DNA of 64,000 nt from contig NZ_BDCI01000007.1 of assembly GCF_001613425.1 (NCBI RefSeq), positions 62,001 to 126,000 of the forward strand, given 5' to 3'. A model generated the notes under the pieces. It was not told where the DNA came from and did not search any database. It worked only from the letters and a program-made list of their open reading frames with translations. Below, piece by piece: positions 43,023-52,541 of this stretch (positions within the stretch are counted from its first letter, which is position 1; the number at the start of each line of letters is the position of its first letter). This stretch comes from Nocardia vulneris. GTDB lineage: Bacteria; Actinomycetota; Actinomycetes; Mycobacteriales; Mycobacteriaceae. The translations under genes and the position numbers were made by a program.

Positions 43023-46000
43023 GTGTTCACACGCTGGGGCGATCTGGTCTACAAGCTGCGCTTCGGCGTGGTCGGTGTCGTCGCGGCCGCGCTGTTGGCG
43101 CTGGGCGGGTACGGCCTCGGTCTGGGCAGCCACCTCAGCTCCAGCGGGTGGGACGACCCGACGTCGGAATCCTCCCAGGGCGCCAAGATCGCCGATGCCG
43201 CGTTCGGCCGCGATCACACCAGCGACGTGATCGTGCTGTACACCGCGCCCGAGGGCAAGACGATCGATGATCCCGAGTTCAAGGCGAAGGTGCTCGACAG
43301 CCTGAACAGCCTGCCGAAGAAGTACCCGGAGATCACCAAGGTCAACGGCGCCTACTGGCAGACCGAGACCGGCCCCGCCTCCCCGCTCACCTTCGGTTCG
43401 AAGGACAAGAAGTACACGTTCGCGTCGCTGGCCATCAAGGGCGACAACGACACCGAGATGTTGAACAACTTCCGCAAGGTCAAGAACGTCTTCGACGTTC
43501 CGGGCGTCACGGTGCAGGTCGCGGGCCTGCAGGCGGTCGCGGGCACGTTGAACGACACCATGGCCGAAGACCAGCACCGGATGGAGATCCTGGCCATCCC
43601 CGCGGTCGCGGTGCTGCTGTTCTTCATCTTCGGCGGCCTGATCGCGGCCGGGCTGCCGCTGATCGTCGGTGGTCTGACCGTGATCGGCGCGCAGGGCATC
43701 GTCCTGTTCATCACCAGGTTCACCGAGGTGAATTCGTTCGTCGCGCCGGTCGTTTCGATGATCGGCCTGGGCCTGGCGATCGACTACGGCCTGTTCATCG
43801 TGAGCCGGTTCCGCGAGGAACTCGCCGAGGGCTACAGCACCTCCGCCGCGGTCCGCCGGTCGGTGATGACCGCGGGACGCACCGTCGTGTTCTCCGCGAC
43901 CATGATCATCGCCAGCCTCGGCGGCATGCTGCTGTTCCCGCAGGGCTTCCTCAAGTCGATCGCCTACGGCTCCATCGCGACGGTCTCGCTCGCCGCGCTG
44001 ACCTCCATCACCATCCTGCCCGCCATGCTCGGTGTCCTCGGGCCGCGGGTGGACGCGTTGGGGCTCAAGCGGTTCCGCAAGACCAAGACCGCCGAGGAAG
44101 TCGAGAACGGCTTCTGGGGCAAGTGCACCCGCTGGGTGATGCGGCATCCGCTCAAGATCGCCATCCCGATCTGCATCCTGCTGCTCCTGCTGATCATCCC
44201 GGTGAAGAACCTCGCCTTCGGCGGCATCAACGAGCGGTACCTGCCGCCGGACAACTCGACCCGGCTCGCGCAGGCGAAATTCGACTCGATCTTCCCGTTG
44301 CGCAAGTCCGACCCGATCCAGCTGGTGTTCGTCTCGGACAACAGCAACGAGGTCGGCAAGGCGTGGGCCGAAGCCAAGCAGGCGCCCGGGCTCGCCGGCA
44401 CCTTCGAGGTGCCGTCGCGCTCCAACACCGATCCGAACGTCTACCGCACCAGTGCGACGCTCGCCGACTCGGAGAACGCCGACCCGACGATCGAATACCT
44501 GCGCTCGATCAACGTGCCCGACGGCGTGACCATGTACGTCGGCGGCCAGCCGGTCATCCAGAAGGACAGCATCGACGCGCTGCTCGATCGCATGCCGCTG
44601 ATGATCGCGCTGGTGCTGTTCGTCACCACGCTGCTGATGTTCCTGACCTTCGGCTCCCTGGTGCTGCCGATCAAGGCCGCGTTGATGAGCGCGCTCGGCC
44701 TCGGTTCCACGCTCGGCATCCTGACCTGGATCTTCGTCGACGGGCACGGCGCGCGGCTGCTGAACTTCACCCCGCAGCCGATCATGTCGCCGGTGCTCGT
44801 GCTGATCATCGCGGTGATCTACGGCCTCTCGACCGACTACGAGGTCTTCCTGCTCTCCCGCATGGTCGAGGCGCGCACCCAGGGCGCGTCCACCACCGAG
44901 GCGGTGCGCATCGGCACCGCGCAGACCGGGCGGATCATCACCGCGGCCGCGCTGATCCTGCTCGTGGTGACCGGCGCGTTCGCGTTCTCCGACCTGGTGA
45001 TGATGCAGTACCTCGCGTACGGCATGATCGCCGCGCTCTTCATCGACGCCACCATTCTGCGCATGCTGCTGGTGCCCGCCACCATGAAGCTGCTCGGCGA
45101 CGACTGCTGGTGGGCGCCCGCCTGGATGAAGAAGATCCAGCAGAAGATCGGGCTCGGCGAACCCATCCTCGACGACGAGCGGCCCGGCGGCGGCGAGGTC
45201 GTCGACCTGGTGAAGACCACGCCGATCACCGATCCGGTCACCATGCAGATCCCCGCCGTGGCCGACCCCAACAAGCCGCGCAAGCCGCGCAGACCGCGCA
45301 CGGTGGAGGAGATCGAGGCCGAGGCGCCGACCAAGCACCTCGACAAGATCAAGCCCGCCGCGCCGAAGCCGCCGCAGGCCGCGCCTGCCCCGCCGCCGCT
45401 CGACCCGACGCGGCAGCGGCCGATCCCGCCCGCCGGTTTCCTGTCGGACCCGAACCTGCCGCGCCCGACCGGATATGCGGCGGCCCCGCCGGAACCGATC
45501 ACGCCGCGGGTCAGCCCGCCGACCACGAGCAGACCGGATTCGGCTGCGGCACGCCCGTTTTCCTCCATTCCGCACGACCCCACCGGTCCCCGGCCCACAC
45601 CGCCGCCGGCACCCCGGACGGAAACGTCCGCCGGTGCTCCGTTCTCGGCATTCGAATCGCCGGCGGCGAACACCTTCGAACCGCCCGCCCCGGCGCCCTT
45701 CGAGCCACCGGCCGCGCCGCAGGACGGTGCCCGACGCCCGGAGGCGAAGTTCGAGCCGACACAGCCCACGCCGTCCGTGGCGCCTTTCGCCGGTGCGGAC
45801 CCGCGGCCGTCCATGCCGCTGCCCAGGTTCGTCGATCGCAATGCGGCACAGGATGATTCGGCCGACCGGTCGGCCCAGCACGGCGCGCCGGAGGCCGCGG
45901 CGGAACCCGACGATCCGAACCGCAACAGCATCGAGAACTGGATGGCCGAACTGCGCTCCTCGCGGCGCGGCGGTAAAGCGCCCGGCAAGGTCGAGGAAGG

Positions 46001-46070
46001 CCGTCATTCCGGTGGCGACGGCCGCACCGTCAGCGTGAACGAGCTGCTGCGCCGCCGCGACACCGAATAG
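43023..46070 (+). CDS. mmpL3: Trehalose monomycolate exporter MmpL3 (RND family)
   Basis: This 1015-residue protein is the inner-membrane RND transporter that exports trehalose monomycolate for mycolylation of arabinogalactan. It has twelve membrane helices in two halves and two periplasmic porter domains. The proton-relay pairs are Asp254-Tyr255 (GLAIDYGLF) and Asp605-Tyr606 (GLSTDYEVF). In M. smegmatis these are 256/257 and 645/646, so the second periplasmic loop is shorter here. Residues from about 700 on form a Pro/Ala-rich disordered cytoplasmic tail ending SVNELLRRRDTE, as in other mycolata. The GTG start follows the NYN stop directly. Confidence 0.96.
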   Translation: MFTRWGDLVYKLRFGVVGVVAAALLALGGYGLGLGSHLSSSGWDDPTSESSQGAKIADAAFGRDHTSDVIVLYTAPEGKTIDDPEFKAKVLDSLNSLPKKYPEITKVNGAYWQTETGPASPLTFGSKDKKYTFASLAIKGDNDTEMLNNFRKVKNVFDVPGVTVQVAGLQAVAGTLNDTMAEDQHRMEILAIPAVAVLLFFIFGGLIAAGLPLIVGGLTVIGAQGIVLFITRFTEVNSFVAPVVSMIGLGLAIDYGLFIVSRFREELAEGYSTSAAVRRSVMTAGRTVVFSATMIIASLGGMLLFPQGFLKSIAYGSIATVSLAALTSITILPAMLGVLGPRVDALGLKRFRKTKTAEEVENGFWGKCTRWVMRHPLKIAIPICILLLLLIIPVKNLAFGGINERYLPPDNSTRLAQAKFDSIFPLRKSDPIQLVFVSDNSNEVGKAWAEAKQAPGLAGTFEVPSRSNTDPNVYRTSATLADSENADPTIEYLRSINVPDGVTMYVGGQPVIQKDSIDALLDRMPLMIALVLFVTTLLMFLTFGSLVLPIKAALMSALGLGSTLGILTWIFVDGHGARLLNFTPQPIMSPVLVLIIAVIYGLSTDYEVFLLSRMVEARTQGASTTEAVRIGTAQTGRIITAAALILLVVTGAFAFSDLVMMQYLAYGMIAALFIDATILRMLLVPATMKLLGDDCWWAPAWMKKIQQKIGLGEPILDDERPGGGEVVDLVKTTPITDPVTMQIPAVADPNKPRKPRRPRTVEEIEAEAPTKHLDKIKPAAPKPPQAAPAPPPLDPTRQRPIPPAGFLSDPNLPRPTGYAAAPPEPITPRVSPPTTSRPDSAAARPFSSIPHDPTGPRPTPPPAPRTETSAGAPFSAFESPAANTFEPPAPAPFEPPAAPQDGARRPEAKFEPTQPTPSVAPFAGADPRPSMPLPRFVDRNAAQDDSADRSAQHGAPEAAAEPDDPNRNSIENWMAELRSSRRGGKAPGKVEEGRHSGGDGRTVSVNELLRRRDTE

Positions 46071-46083
46071 TCAGCACACGAAA

Positions 46084-46122
46084 GAACCGCCCCCGCGCGA
46101 TATCTCGGCGCGGGGGCGGTTC
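46084..46122. terminator. Bidirectional terminator after mmpL3
   Basis: Perfect 15-bp stem GAACCGCCCCCGCGC (46084-46098) / GCGCGGGGGCGGTTC (46108-46122) with a 9-nt loop, then CCTTTCGG. It separates mmpL3 from the convergent DUF2339 gene. Confidence 0.9.
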
Positions 46123-46133
46123 CTTTCGGCCGG

Positions 46134-48533
46134 TCAGTCCGCCGACGGCGGCGTGGCCGCGGCCTCCGCGAAGGCCCGGGCATACCTGGTGCCGACGACC
46201 AGGAGCAGGACGCCCACCACGAGGAAGGCCGCCACCCGCACCAAGCCGTCCAGCGTGGCCAGGTCGAACAGGAACAGCTTGGCCAGTGCGGCGACGGTGA
46301 CCAGCAGGCCGGAACCGAGGGCGAGTTTCGCTACGGCGGAAGCCTTTCCGAGGTTGCGCAGCCCGTAGAACAGGGACGCGGTCGCGCCCGCCATCCACAG
46401 GATCGTCGCCGCGCTGTGCCCGATCACGAAGCCGTCGTCCGCGCCGATCGCGACGGCGATCGACACCGCCGCGGCGGTCACCGAATACAGCCCCGCGATA
46501 CCGGCCACGATCCACTGCAACTCGGCGGTGTTCCGCAGGGCCGGTACGGTGCGCGCACACCACACCCCCACCGCCACGACGGCCATCAAGAGCATCGCGG
46601 CGAGCGCCGTCGCGAAGTTCAAGCTCTGCTCCGAGCGATGCTGCGCGGCAAGGACTTCCGGGCTCGCGATGTTCAGGAACGCGAGAGCGCCCAGCGCCGC
46701 GAAGGCCGCACCGAGACCGGCGGTGACACCGGAGCGGCGCTGTCCGGCCACACCGAGGAAGCCCAGTGCCACCAGGAACCACGCGATCGGCAAGGTGCGG
46801 GCATCGGTGACCGCGACACAGACCTCCAGCAGTGCGATCGATCCGGCGACCGCCGCCACCGTTGCGGTGTGACCCGGAATCTTCACCAGCGCCGCAATTT
46901 TCGGCACCAGGGCGGTGGCGGCCACGAGCAGCAGCACCGTCGCGCAGACCGCGGCGATCAGCGTCGCGATCGGACGATCGAACTTGTACATTCCCGGCGC
47001 GATCAGCAGCGGGACGGTCGCGACGGCGAGCGTCAGCGAGGCGGTGATATCGGCCGGCCGCCGCCGGACCACCAGGATGGTCCCGGCCAGTCCGACCGCC
47101 GCCACCGCCACGGCCGCGACCAGCAGGCGCAGCCGGTCGTCGGACGTGTCGAGCAGCGCACCGGCGACGGCGACGAACGTGGCCAATGCCGCGGGCAGCG
47201 TCCGCACCACGTGCAGATACGGCCAGTCCCGCAGCAGCTGCACCGGGAGGCAGGCCAACTGCAACACGATCAGGAAGGCGAGCAACACCAGTTCGGTGGT
47301 CAGCACCGGCGACAGCACCGCGGCGCCGAGCACCACCAGGACCGCCAACGGCTGCGACTGCCAGCGCATCGCCAACGCCACCCCGATGGCCGCGACGCCG
47401 AGCGCCACCGCGAAACCGAGCACCGGATGCAGCCAGTGATAGATCGCGGTCACCGCGACGACATCGAGGTACGCGCCCGCGATACCGGTGGCCGCCAATG
47501 CGATACCGCCGACCCGGCCACCCGGTCGATCGAACACCCGCATACCCGCCGCCACCAGCGCGGCCGAGAACACCGCGCCCGCAACCACTCTGGGCACCGG
47601 GCCGAAGAACCCGGCCTGCGCGGCCAGCACCAGCAGCATCACCACGCCGATCAACGTGACGCCCACCCCCGCCACCGCCAGCAGCTTGCTGATCAGCCCG
47701 TCCCGCTGCCACCACGGCGTATGCGGCACCGGCGGCCCGGCCCGCGGCGGCACCGGCGGCCGCATCCCCGGCCCGGGCATTCCGCGCACCGGCATCGGTG
47801 GCCGCCCACCCCACGCCCCAGCCTGCGGACCGTACATGGGCACGTACGGCGGCATCGCCCCAGAACCTGCTGCCGCCCAAGCGCCTTCAGGCCCCGACGG
47901 AACACCCGGCAGCTGCGCTGCCCCAGGCGGAACCGCGCCGAAGCCCTGCGCAGGCGGTACCGCACCCGGCACCTGAGGCCCCACAGGCGCAGTCATGCCC
48001 GCCCCCGCAGGCGCACTCTGCGCCGCAACACCGGGGATCCGACCCGCCACAGGCGAACCTGTGGCCGCCGCAGGCGCACCCTGCACCGGCGCAGCACCGG
48101 GGATACGACCAGGCGAAACCGTGCCCGCCGCAACTCCACCCTGCGCCGGCGCAGCAGCCGGGTTCTGCGCGGCGGCAGACGGAACCGCGGCCGTCCCCGC
48201 CTGGGCATCCTGCCCCTCCGAACCGGCACCTGAGGCAGGACCCGTGCCCGTGCCAGGCGCCTGATGGGCCGAACCCGCTCCCGGTGCCGGACCCACCGCC
48301 TCGCCGGATGTCGCGCCCGCTCCCGCAGTAGACACCGCGGCCGTATCCGCGCCAGGCGTCCGCGCCGCCGAATCCTGTACGAGAGTCGAAACCCCCTGCG
48401 CCCCAGCAGAACCTGTCACTACCTGAGTACGCAACAGCTCCAGGTCCCGCCCGAGCACACCCATCTGCGTCCCCAACGCAGCGAATTCCCCCGAAAGGCG
48501 CGAGATCAGCGCCGGATCGATAGATGTGGTCAT
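46134..48533 (-). CDS. DUF2339 polytopic membrane protein
   Basis: This 799-residue protein starts at ATG 48533. Its cytosolic helix (LISRLSGEFAALGTQMGVLG) looks coiled-coil. An Ala/Pro/Gly-rich low-complexity region spans about residues 50-260. More than 20 hydrophobic helices follow (from LLAVAGVGVTLIGVVMLLVL to AFLVVGVLLLVVGTRYARAF), matching DUF2339. The family function is unknown; the density of short helices suggests a scaffold or channel. The low-complexity stretch is likely a flexible spacer. It is convergent with mmpL3. Confidence 0.85.
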   Translation of the reverse strand: MTTSIDPALISRLSGEFAALGTQMGVLGRDLELLRTQVVTGSAGAQGVSTLVQDSAARTPGADTAAVSTAGAGATSGEAVGPAPGAGSAHQAPGTGTGPASGAGSEGQDAQAGTAAVPSAAAQNPAAAPAQGGVAAGTVSPGRIPGAAPVQGAPAAATGSPVAGRIPGVAAQSAPAGAGMTAPVGPQVPGAVPPAQGFGAVPPGAAQLPGVPSGPEGAWAAAGSGAMPPYVPMYGPQAGAWGGRPPMPVRGMPGPGMRPPVPPRAGPPVPHTPWWQRDGLISKLLAVAGVGVTLIGVVMLLVLAAQAGFFGPVPRVVAGAVFSAALVAAGMRVFDRPGGRVGGIALAATGIAGAYLDVVAVTAIYHWLHPVLGFAVALGVAAIGVALAMRWQSQPLAVLVVLGAAVLSPVLTTELVLLAFLIVLQLACLPVQLLRDWPYLHVVRTLPAALATFVAVAGALLDTSDDRLRLLVAAVAVAAVGLAGTILVVRRRPADITASLTLAVATVPLLIAPGMYKFDRPIATLIAAVCATVLLLVAATALVPKIAALVKIPGHTATVAAVAGSIALLEVCVAVTDARTLPIAWFLVALGFLGVAGQRRSGVTAGLGAAFAALGALAFLNIASPEVLAAQHRSEQSLNFATALAAMLLMAVVAVGVWCARTVPALRNTAELQWIVAGIAGLYSVTAAAVSIAVAIGADDGFVIGHSAATILWMAGATASLFYGLRNLGKASAVAKLALGSGLLVTVAALAKLFLFDLATLDGLVRVAAFLVVGVLLLVVGTRYARAFAEAAATPPSAD

Positions 48534-48873
48534 GCACCCATGCTCACCCCACCCGCCCCCCGAAACATGAGTAGTAACCCCTGCTGACCACCCGAGATCT
48601 ACCCGACTGCCAGGACTGCCGATCTCTGCTGGGCGCACCGAGGGTGGGTCGGTGATGAGCGGCTGAGCGCCAGGTGATCGTGACGTGGCTCTGAACTATG
48701 CCCCCACGTAGGGGTGCAGGATTTGGGCGTTCGGAGCGCTGGGGGTGGCGGTTTTTCGTGGGCCAGTGTCGGGTATCGGCGGAAAGACTTGGTTACTCAG
48801 GTTGGTGGCGACTTGGTACGGGGCTGGGTCGAATACTCGGTGTCTGCTCGTAAATCGAGGAAGGACAACGACA
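48534..48873. other. Divergent intergenic region
   Basis: These 340 bp separate the DUF2339 gene (left) and the 2OG oxygenase (right) and must carry both promoters. Composition drops below average in 48720-48870. I see no gene, only scattered short palindromes. Confidence 0.5.
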
Positions 48874-49908
48874 TTGAGTGGGACTACGGCGGGTAACGGG
48901 GTGACGGTGCTGGAGGGGTTCGTGCCGGTGATCGATCTGTCGGACCGGCACTGTGCCGACAGACGTGGGGAGATTGCGCGGGCGATCGGACAGGCCTGTG
49001 CGAGTTCGGGATTCTTCACCGTCGTGGGCCATGGGGTTGCGGCGGAGCTGGTGGCGCGGATGTGCGCGACGACCAGGGAGTTCTTCGAATTGCCCGATGC
49101 GCTGAAGGATTCGGTCGCGCATCGGCCGGGCGTATCCGGCTTCCGGCGGATGGCGGGTGCGACCGCGCACAGCCTGGACCAGCCGTCACCGCCGGACCTG
49201 TGCGAGGTCTTCTCGGCACATGTGACGGGTGATCTGAGCGAGGCGGAACGCGCGGGTCTCGGCGACTATTGGGCCTCCTGGAAATTGGCCAATATCTGGC
49301 CCGCCGTGCCCGCGAATTTCGCGGACACTTGGCGCGAATACCTGGCGGCCCTGACCGATTTGTCCGCCGATCTCATGCGATTGTTCGCTCTGGCACTGGA
49401 ATTGCCGGAAAATTTCTTCGACGACATCTTCGCCCGCCACGTCTCGTCGGTGGCCGTCAACTACTACTTCCCGCAACGCGCTGCGCCGCTGCCCGGGCAA
49501 TTGCGCCGTGGCGCGCACACCGATTGGGGCAGCCTCACCATCCTGTATCAGGACACCGCGGTCGGCGGGCTCCAGGTACGCCACGGCACCGGCGAATGGC
49601 GTGACGTCCCGGCCATTCCCGGTGGTTTCATCGTCAACATCGGCGATCTGATGGCCCTGTGGACGGCGGGCCGCTGGGTGTCCACCCTGCACCGGGTGAT
49701 CAATCCCGAACGGGGCGATACGTCTTCGCGCCTGTCGATTCCGTTCTTCTACCTGCCGAGTCACGACGCGGCGATCGACCCGATCGGCGCCTTCGCGGGC
49801 CGCGCGGCGCAGCAGAAGTTCGGCGCGGAGACCGCGGGCCACTGGATTTCGCGCAAGATGCAGAAGACGTTCGCCGCCGATCCACAGCACTACCGAACGG
49901 CCGACTGA
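48874..49908 (+). CDS. 2-oxoglutarate/Fe(II)-dependent oxygenase (isopenicillin-N-synthase-like)
   Basis: This 344-residue oxygenase has N-terminal FVPVIDLSD and SSGFFTVVGHGV (DIOX_N). The jelly-roll core carries Fe ligands in AHTDWGSLTIL (HxD) and LHRVINPERG (His), and the 2-oxoglutarate-binding Arg-x-Ser in SSRLSIPFFYLP. TTG 48874 is preferred, with GAGGAAGG nine bases upstream; GTG 48901 is an in-frame alternative that would begin VTVLEGFVPVID. Substrates in this family range from peptides to xanthine or hormones; no neighbour identifies this one. Confidence 0.85.
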   Translation: MSGTTAGNGVTVLEGFVPVIDLSDRHCADRRGEIARAIGQACASSGFFTVVGHGVAAELVARMCATTREFFELPDALKDSVAHRPGVSGFRRMAGATAHSLDQPSPPDLCEVFSAHVTGDLSEAERAGLGDYWASWKLANIWPAVPANFADTWREYLAALTDLSADLMRLFALALELPENFFDDIFARHVSSVAVNYYFPQRAAPLPGQLRRGAHTDWGSLTILYQDTAVGGLQVRHGTGEWRDVPAIPGGFIVNIGDLMALWTAGRWVSTLHRVINPERGDTSSRLSIPFFYLPSHDAAIDPIGAFAGRAAQQKFGAETAGHWISRKMQKTFAADPQHYRTAD

Positions 49909-49926
49909 GCGCCGACCGGCGGATGC

Positions 49927-50400
49927 TCACGCCGTACCGGAATGGCGGGTCGTCACCTGCTGGACGGCGTTGAGCACCGCGGTGCGCGGCGGCATCCGGA
50001 GCACGCCGGGGGCCGGTTCGCCCGCCCAGTGCCAGCCGCGCGCGCAGTCGCCGGTGGGCACCATGATGTGATGCCCACCCGGCAGCACGGTGACCTGGTG
50101 GCCGGCCAGGTATCGGCGCACCGGCACCTCGACGGGCCGGGCGGGGCTCGGCGGCGCGACCAGAAAGATCCAGGTGTGTTCGCCGGGATCGGCGATCACG
50201 GGCGCCGCGTAGGTGCGCTCGAGGGCGGCGAGCACGGTGCGGCCCAGGTCGGGCGGCATCGCGACGGCGCCGAGGACCGAGCCGGTGGTCACCATCGGCC
50301 GTCCGCCGAGTAGTTGCACCGGCAGCCCGTACAAATGGCGCAGCCGATGCGCGATCTCGTGGGATGAATGACAACGCTCGGTGTTCGGCACGATGTTCAT
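49927..50400 (-). CDS. Actinobacterial hypothetical protein, divergent from an XRE regulator
   Basis: This 157-residue protein opens MNIVPNTERCHSSHEIAHRL and ends near WHWAGEPAPGVLRMPPRTAV. GDCARGWHWAGEPAP and the following PPRTAVLNAVQ look like a conserved block. A His/Cys-rich start could bind metal. No signal or membrane helix. A GGGCGG precedes ATG 50400. It is divergent from the XRE/TPR regulator, a layout common in actinobacteria for small proteins controlled by or partnering WhiJ-like regulators. Function unknown. Confidence 0.65.
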   Translation of the reverse strand: MNIVPNTERCHSSHEIAHRLRHLYGLPVQLLGGRPMVTTGSVLGAVAMPPDLGRTVLAALERTYAAPVIADPGEHTWIFLVAPPSPARPVEVPVRRYLAGHQVTVLPGGHHIMVPTGDCARGWHWAGEPAPGVLRMPPRTAVLNAVQQVTTRHSGTA

Positions 50401-50547
50401 TGCCGCCGCCCTTTGCTATGAAAGTTGCAGAAAGGCAACGATATTCCACGCGCCGGAAAACGAGTCGTACGTAATGTCCCACTTCGGCCGAACACCGTGA
50501 CTTAGCGTCGTACTCTGAAACCCAGATTTAACAAAGGAATTGGGTCC

Positions 50548-51738
50548 ATGGACGATTCGTCGATCGGCGTCCGCATCCGCATGTTCCGCGGCCGGGCGCT
50601 CACCCAGCGCCAGCTGGCGGATCAGGCCGGGGTCAGCGTCGACCTGGTGCGCAAACTCGAGCAGGGCGGCAGGCAGACCGCGTCCATCGCCAGCCTGCAA
50701 AAGCTCGCGCGCGCACTGGATGTGGACATCGCCGACCTCATCGGCAAGCGTGCGGGCGTGCCGTCCGGCGACCCGGATTCCGGCATCGTCGCGATCCGCC
50801 GCGCCTTGACCCCGGTCGACGACCTGCTCGGCGTGACCGAGGAGGAGTCCGCGGTCAGCCTCGAGGAGGGGCAGCGCGCGGTCGATTATGCATGGGGCGC
50901 GTACTGGGCCGGCCGCTACGAACTGCTCACCTCGGTGCTGCCGACCGGGATCACCCAGCTGCGCGCGACCGTGCACGCCGCGCGCAACGGCGCGGTCCCG
51001 GTCGCGAACGAGCTACTGGCGCGGATGTATTGGGTGACCGGCTGCACGCTGGTGCACCTCGGACAGACCGATCCGGCGTTCCTGGCGATCCGGCAGGCGC
51101 TGGTGGCGGCGGCCGCGGGCGATGACCCGCTGCTGCTCGGCACCATCCGCGGCTCGGTCGCCTGGCAACTACTGGTGCAGGGCCGCTACGCGGAGTCCCG
51201 GGGCGTCGCGCTGCGCGCGGCGGCCGAGCTGGAGCCGAAGGGTGAGGTCCCGCTCGCTCATCTGTCCGCCTACGGCTCGCTGGTGCTGCAGGGCGCGACC
51301 GCCGCGGGCCGGGCCCAGGCTGTGCCCGAGGCGCTGTCGCTGGTCGAAGCCGCGCGTGCAGTCGCCGAGCGGATCGGCGGCGACCGCACGGATTACGAAA
51401 CCTATTTCGGCCCAGCGCAAATCGTCATGCAGACGGTGGATGTGCAGGTCTCGTCCGAGCGTTATCCGGAGGCGCTGGCGGCCGCGCGCGAGATGCCCGC
51501 CAACGGCGGCCTGCCGCAGTCCTCGCGCGCCCGGCACCTCACCGATACCGCCGTCGCCCTGACCCGCACCGGCCAGCATCAGCGCGCGCTCGCCGCCCTG
51601 CTCACCGCCGAACGGGTGGGCGGCACCGACTGGCTCAAATACCAGTCGCTGCCCCGCCACATCGTGGCCGAGCTGCTCGACCACGACCGCCGAGTCCCGT
51701 TGCGCGCCTTCGCCCGTCGCATCGGCGTCCATACCTGA
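50548..51738 (+). CDS. XRE-family regulator with helical-repeat C-terminus
   Basis: This 396-residue regulator has an XRE helix-turn-helix at residues 5-60 (RIRMFRGRALTQRQLADQAG, VSVDLVRKLEQGGRQ). A long TPR-like region follows (ATVHAARNGAVPVANELLAR, ALVAAAAGDDPLLLGTIRGS) that may bind a peptide or small ligand. It matches the HTH-TPR regulators abundant in Streptomyces and Nocardia. The gene is divergent from 49927-50400 and convergent with the DUF1707 gene. Confidence 0.87.
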   Translation: MDDSSIGVRIRMFRGRALTQRQLADQAGVSVDLVRKLEQGGRQTASIASLQKLARALDVDIADLIGKRAGVPSGDPDSGIVAIRRALTPVDDLLGVTEEESAVSLEEGQRAVDYAWGAYWAGRYELLTSVLPTGITQLRATVHAARNGAVPVANELLARMYWVTGCTLVHLGQTDPAFLAIRQALVAAAAGDDPLLLGTIRGSVAWQLLVQGRYAESRGVALRAAAELEPKGEVPLAHLSAYGSLVLQGATAAGRAQAVPEALSLVEAARAVAERIGGDRTDYETYFGPAQIVMQTVDVQVSSERYPEALAAAREMPANGGLPQSSRARHLTDTAVALTRTGQHQRALAALLTAERVGGTDWLKYQSLPRHIVAELLDHDRRVPLRAFARRIGVHT

Positions 51739-51758
51739 GCCGACGCCGATCGAATTGC

Positions 51759-52460
51759 TCAGTGGCCCATCATGCGACGCCAGTGCGCCATGAAGGTGTG
51801 CTTGGCGGTGAGGGATCCGAAGCGGATCCGGCCGCGGACGACGACGTGCAGCGGTCCGATGGGCGGGCCGGTGCGCACCTTGTTGTTGACGCTGGAGCCG
51901 ATCAGATCCACCTCGTTGAGGTCGACGGTGGCTTCGCGCGGCACGATGAGGGTGAGCGAGCTGCAGAAATCGTCCACGTTCACCTCGACCACCTGGGTCG
52001 ACATGATCGCCTCGGTGAAGTCGAGGGTGACGCCGGAGAGCCAGTTGTTGAGGTGCAGGGTCGGTGCGACCTGCCACGGCCCGCGCCGGTTCACCCCGGA
52101 CAGCCTGCTGCGGATCACGCTGCCGTTGCCGGTGACCGGGCTGATCGGCGGCGGCGCGGGGCGATGCTTCACGAACGAAGGCGTGGTGTTCACGAAGGTG
52201 GAGGGCGGCGCGGTGGGCTGACCGACCAGCCGGACCCCGGGCAGGTCGATGAGCACGGCGTTCAGCTCACCGCGGGTTTTCGCGGCGAGCGCAGTGTCCA
52301 TCCGCTCGGTGAACTCGCCCAGCGAGAGCATGCCGAGACCGACGGCACGTTGCAGCAGCTGCCCGACGTGCTCGCGCTCGGCGTCGGACACGCGTAGATC
52401 CCGGTCGCCGATCGCGTCACCGGGGCCGACGCCGTGGGATGTCGATTCGGGTCCGCCCAT
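51759..52460 (-). CDS. DUF1707 protein with LiaF-like C-terminal domain
   Basis: This 233-residue protein begins with a DUF1707/SHOCT-like segment (RDLRVSDAEREHVGQLLQRA, LSLGEFTERMDTALAAKTRG, ELNAVLIDLPG). The C-terminal part (SRLSGVNRRGPWQVAPTLHL ... LTLIVPREATVDL) resembles the cell-wall-active-antibiotic response domain (LiaF/YvqF), implying an envelope-stress role. TAATCT (minus strand, 52468-52473) ends 7 bp before ATG 52460, so the transcript is probably leaderless. It lies beside a two-component system read in the same direction. Confidence 0.82.
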   Translation of the reverse strand: MGGPESTSHGVGPGDAIGDRDLRVSDAEREHVGQLLQRAVGLGMLSLGEFTERMDTALAAKTRGELNAVLIDLPGVRLVGQPTAPPSTFVNTTPSFVKHRPAPPPISPVTGNGSVIRSRLSGVNRRGPWQVAPTLHLNNWLSGVTLDFTEAIMSTQVVEVNVDDFCSSLTLIVPREATVDLNEVDLIGSSVNNKVRTGPPIGPLHVVVRGRIRFGSLTAKHTFMAHWRRMMGH

Positions 52461-52541
52461 GGTTTCGAGATTACCGACTCACCGGCTCCGGCGTATCAGG
52501 GCGATCCCGGATTCCGCCGGGCGTTTCCTACCTCCACCGGA

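Noticed and set aside
42099..46007. A 1302-codon open frame antisense to mmpL3
   Set aside because: It is an Arg/Gly/Asp/His-rich product of GC-rich codon shadowing, has no domain, and lies over an unmistakable gene.
51720..51750. Terminator hairpin after the XRE gene (ATCGGCGTC / GACGCCGAT)
   Set aside because: Only 9 bp of stem with a long loop, and it overlaps the stop codon, so it is too weak to list as a feature.
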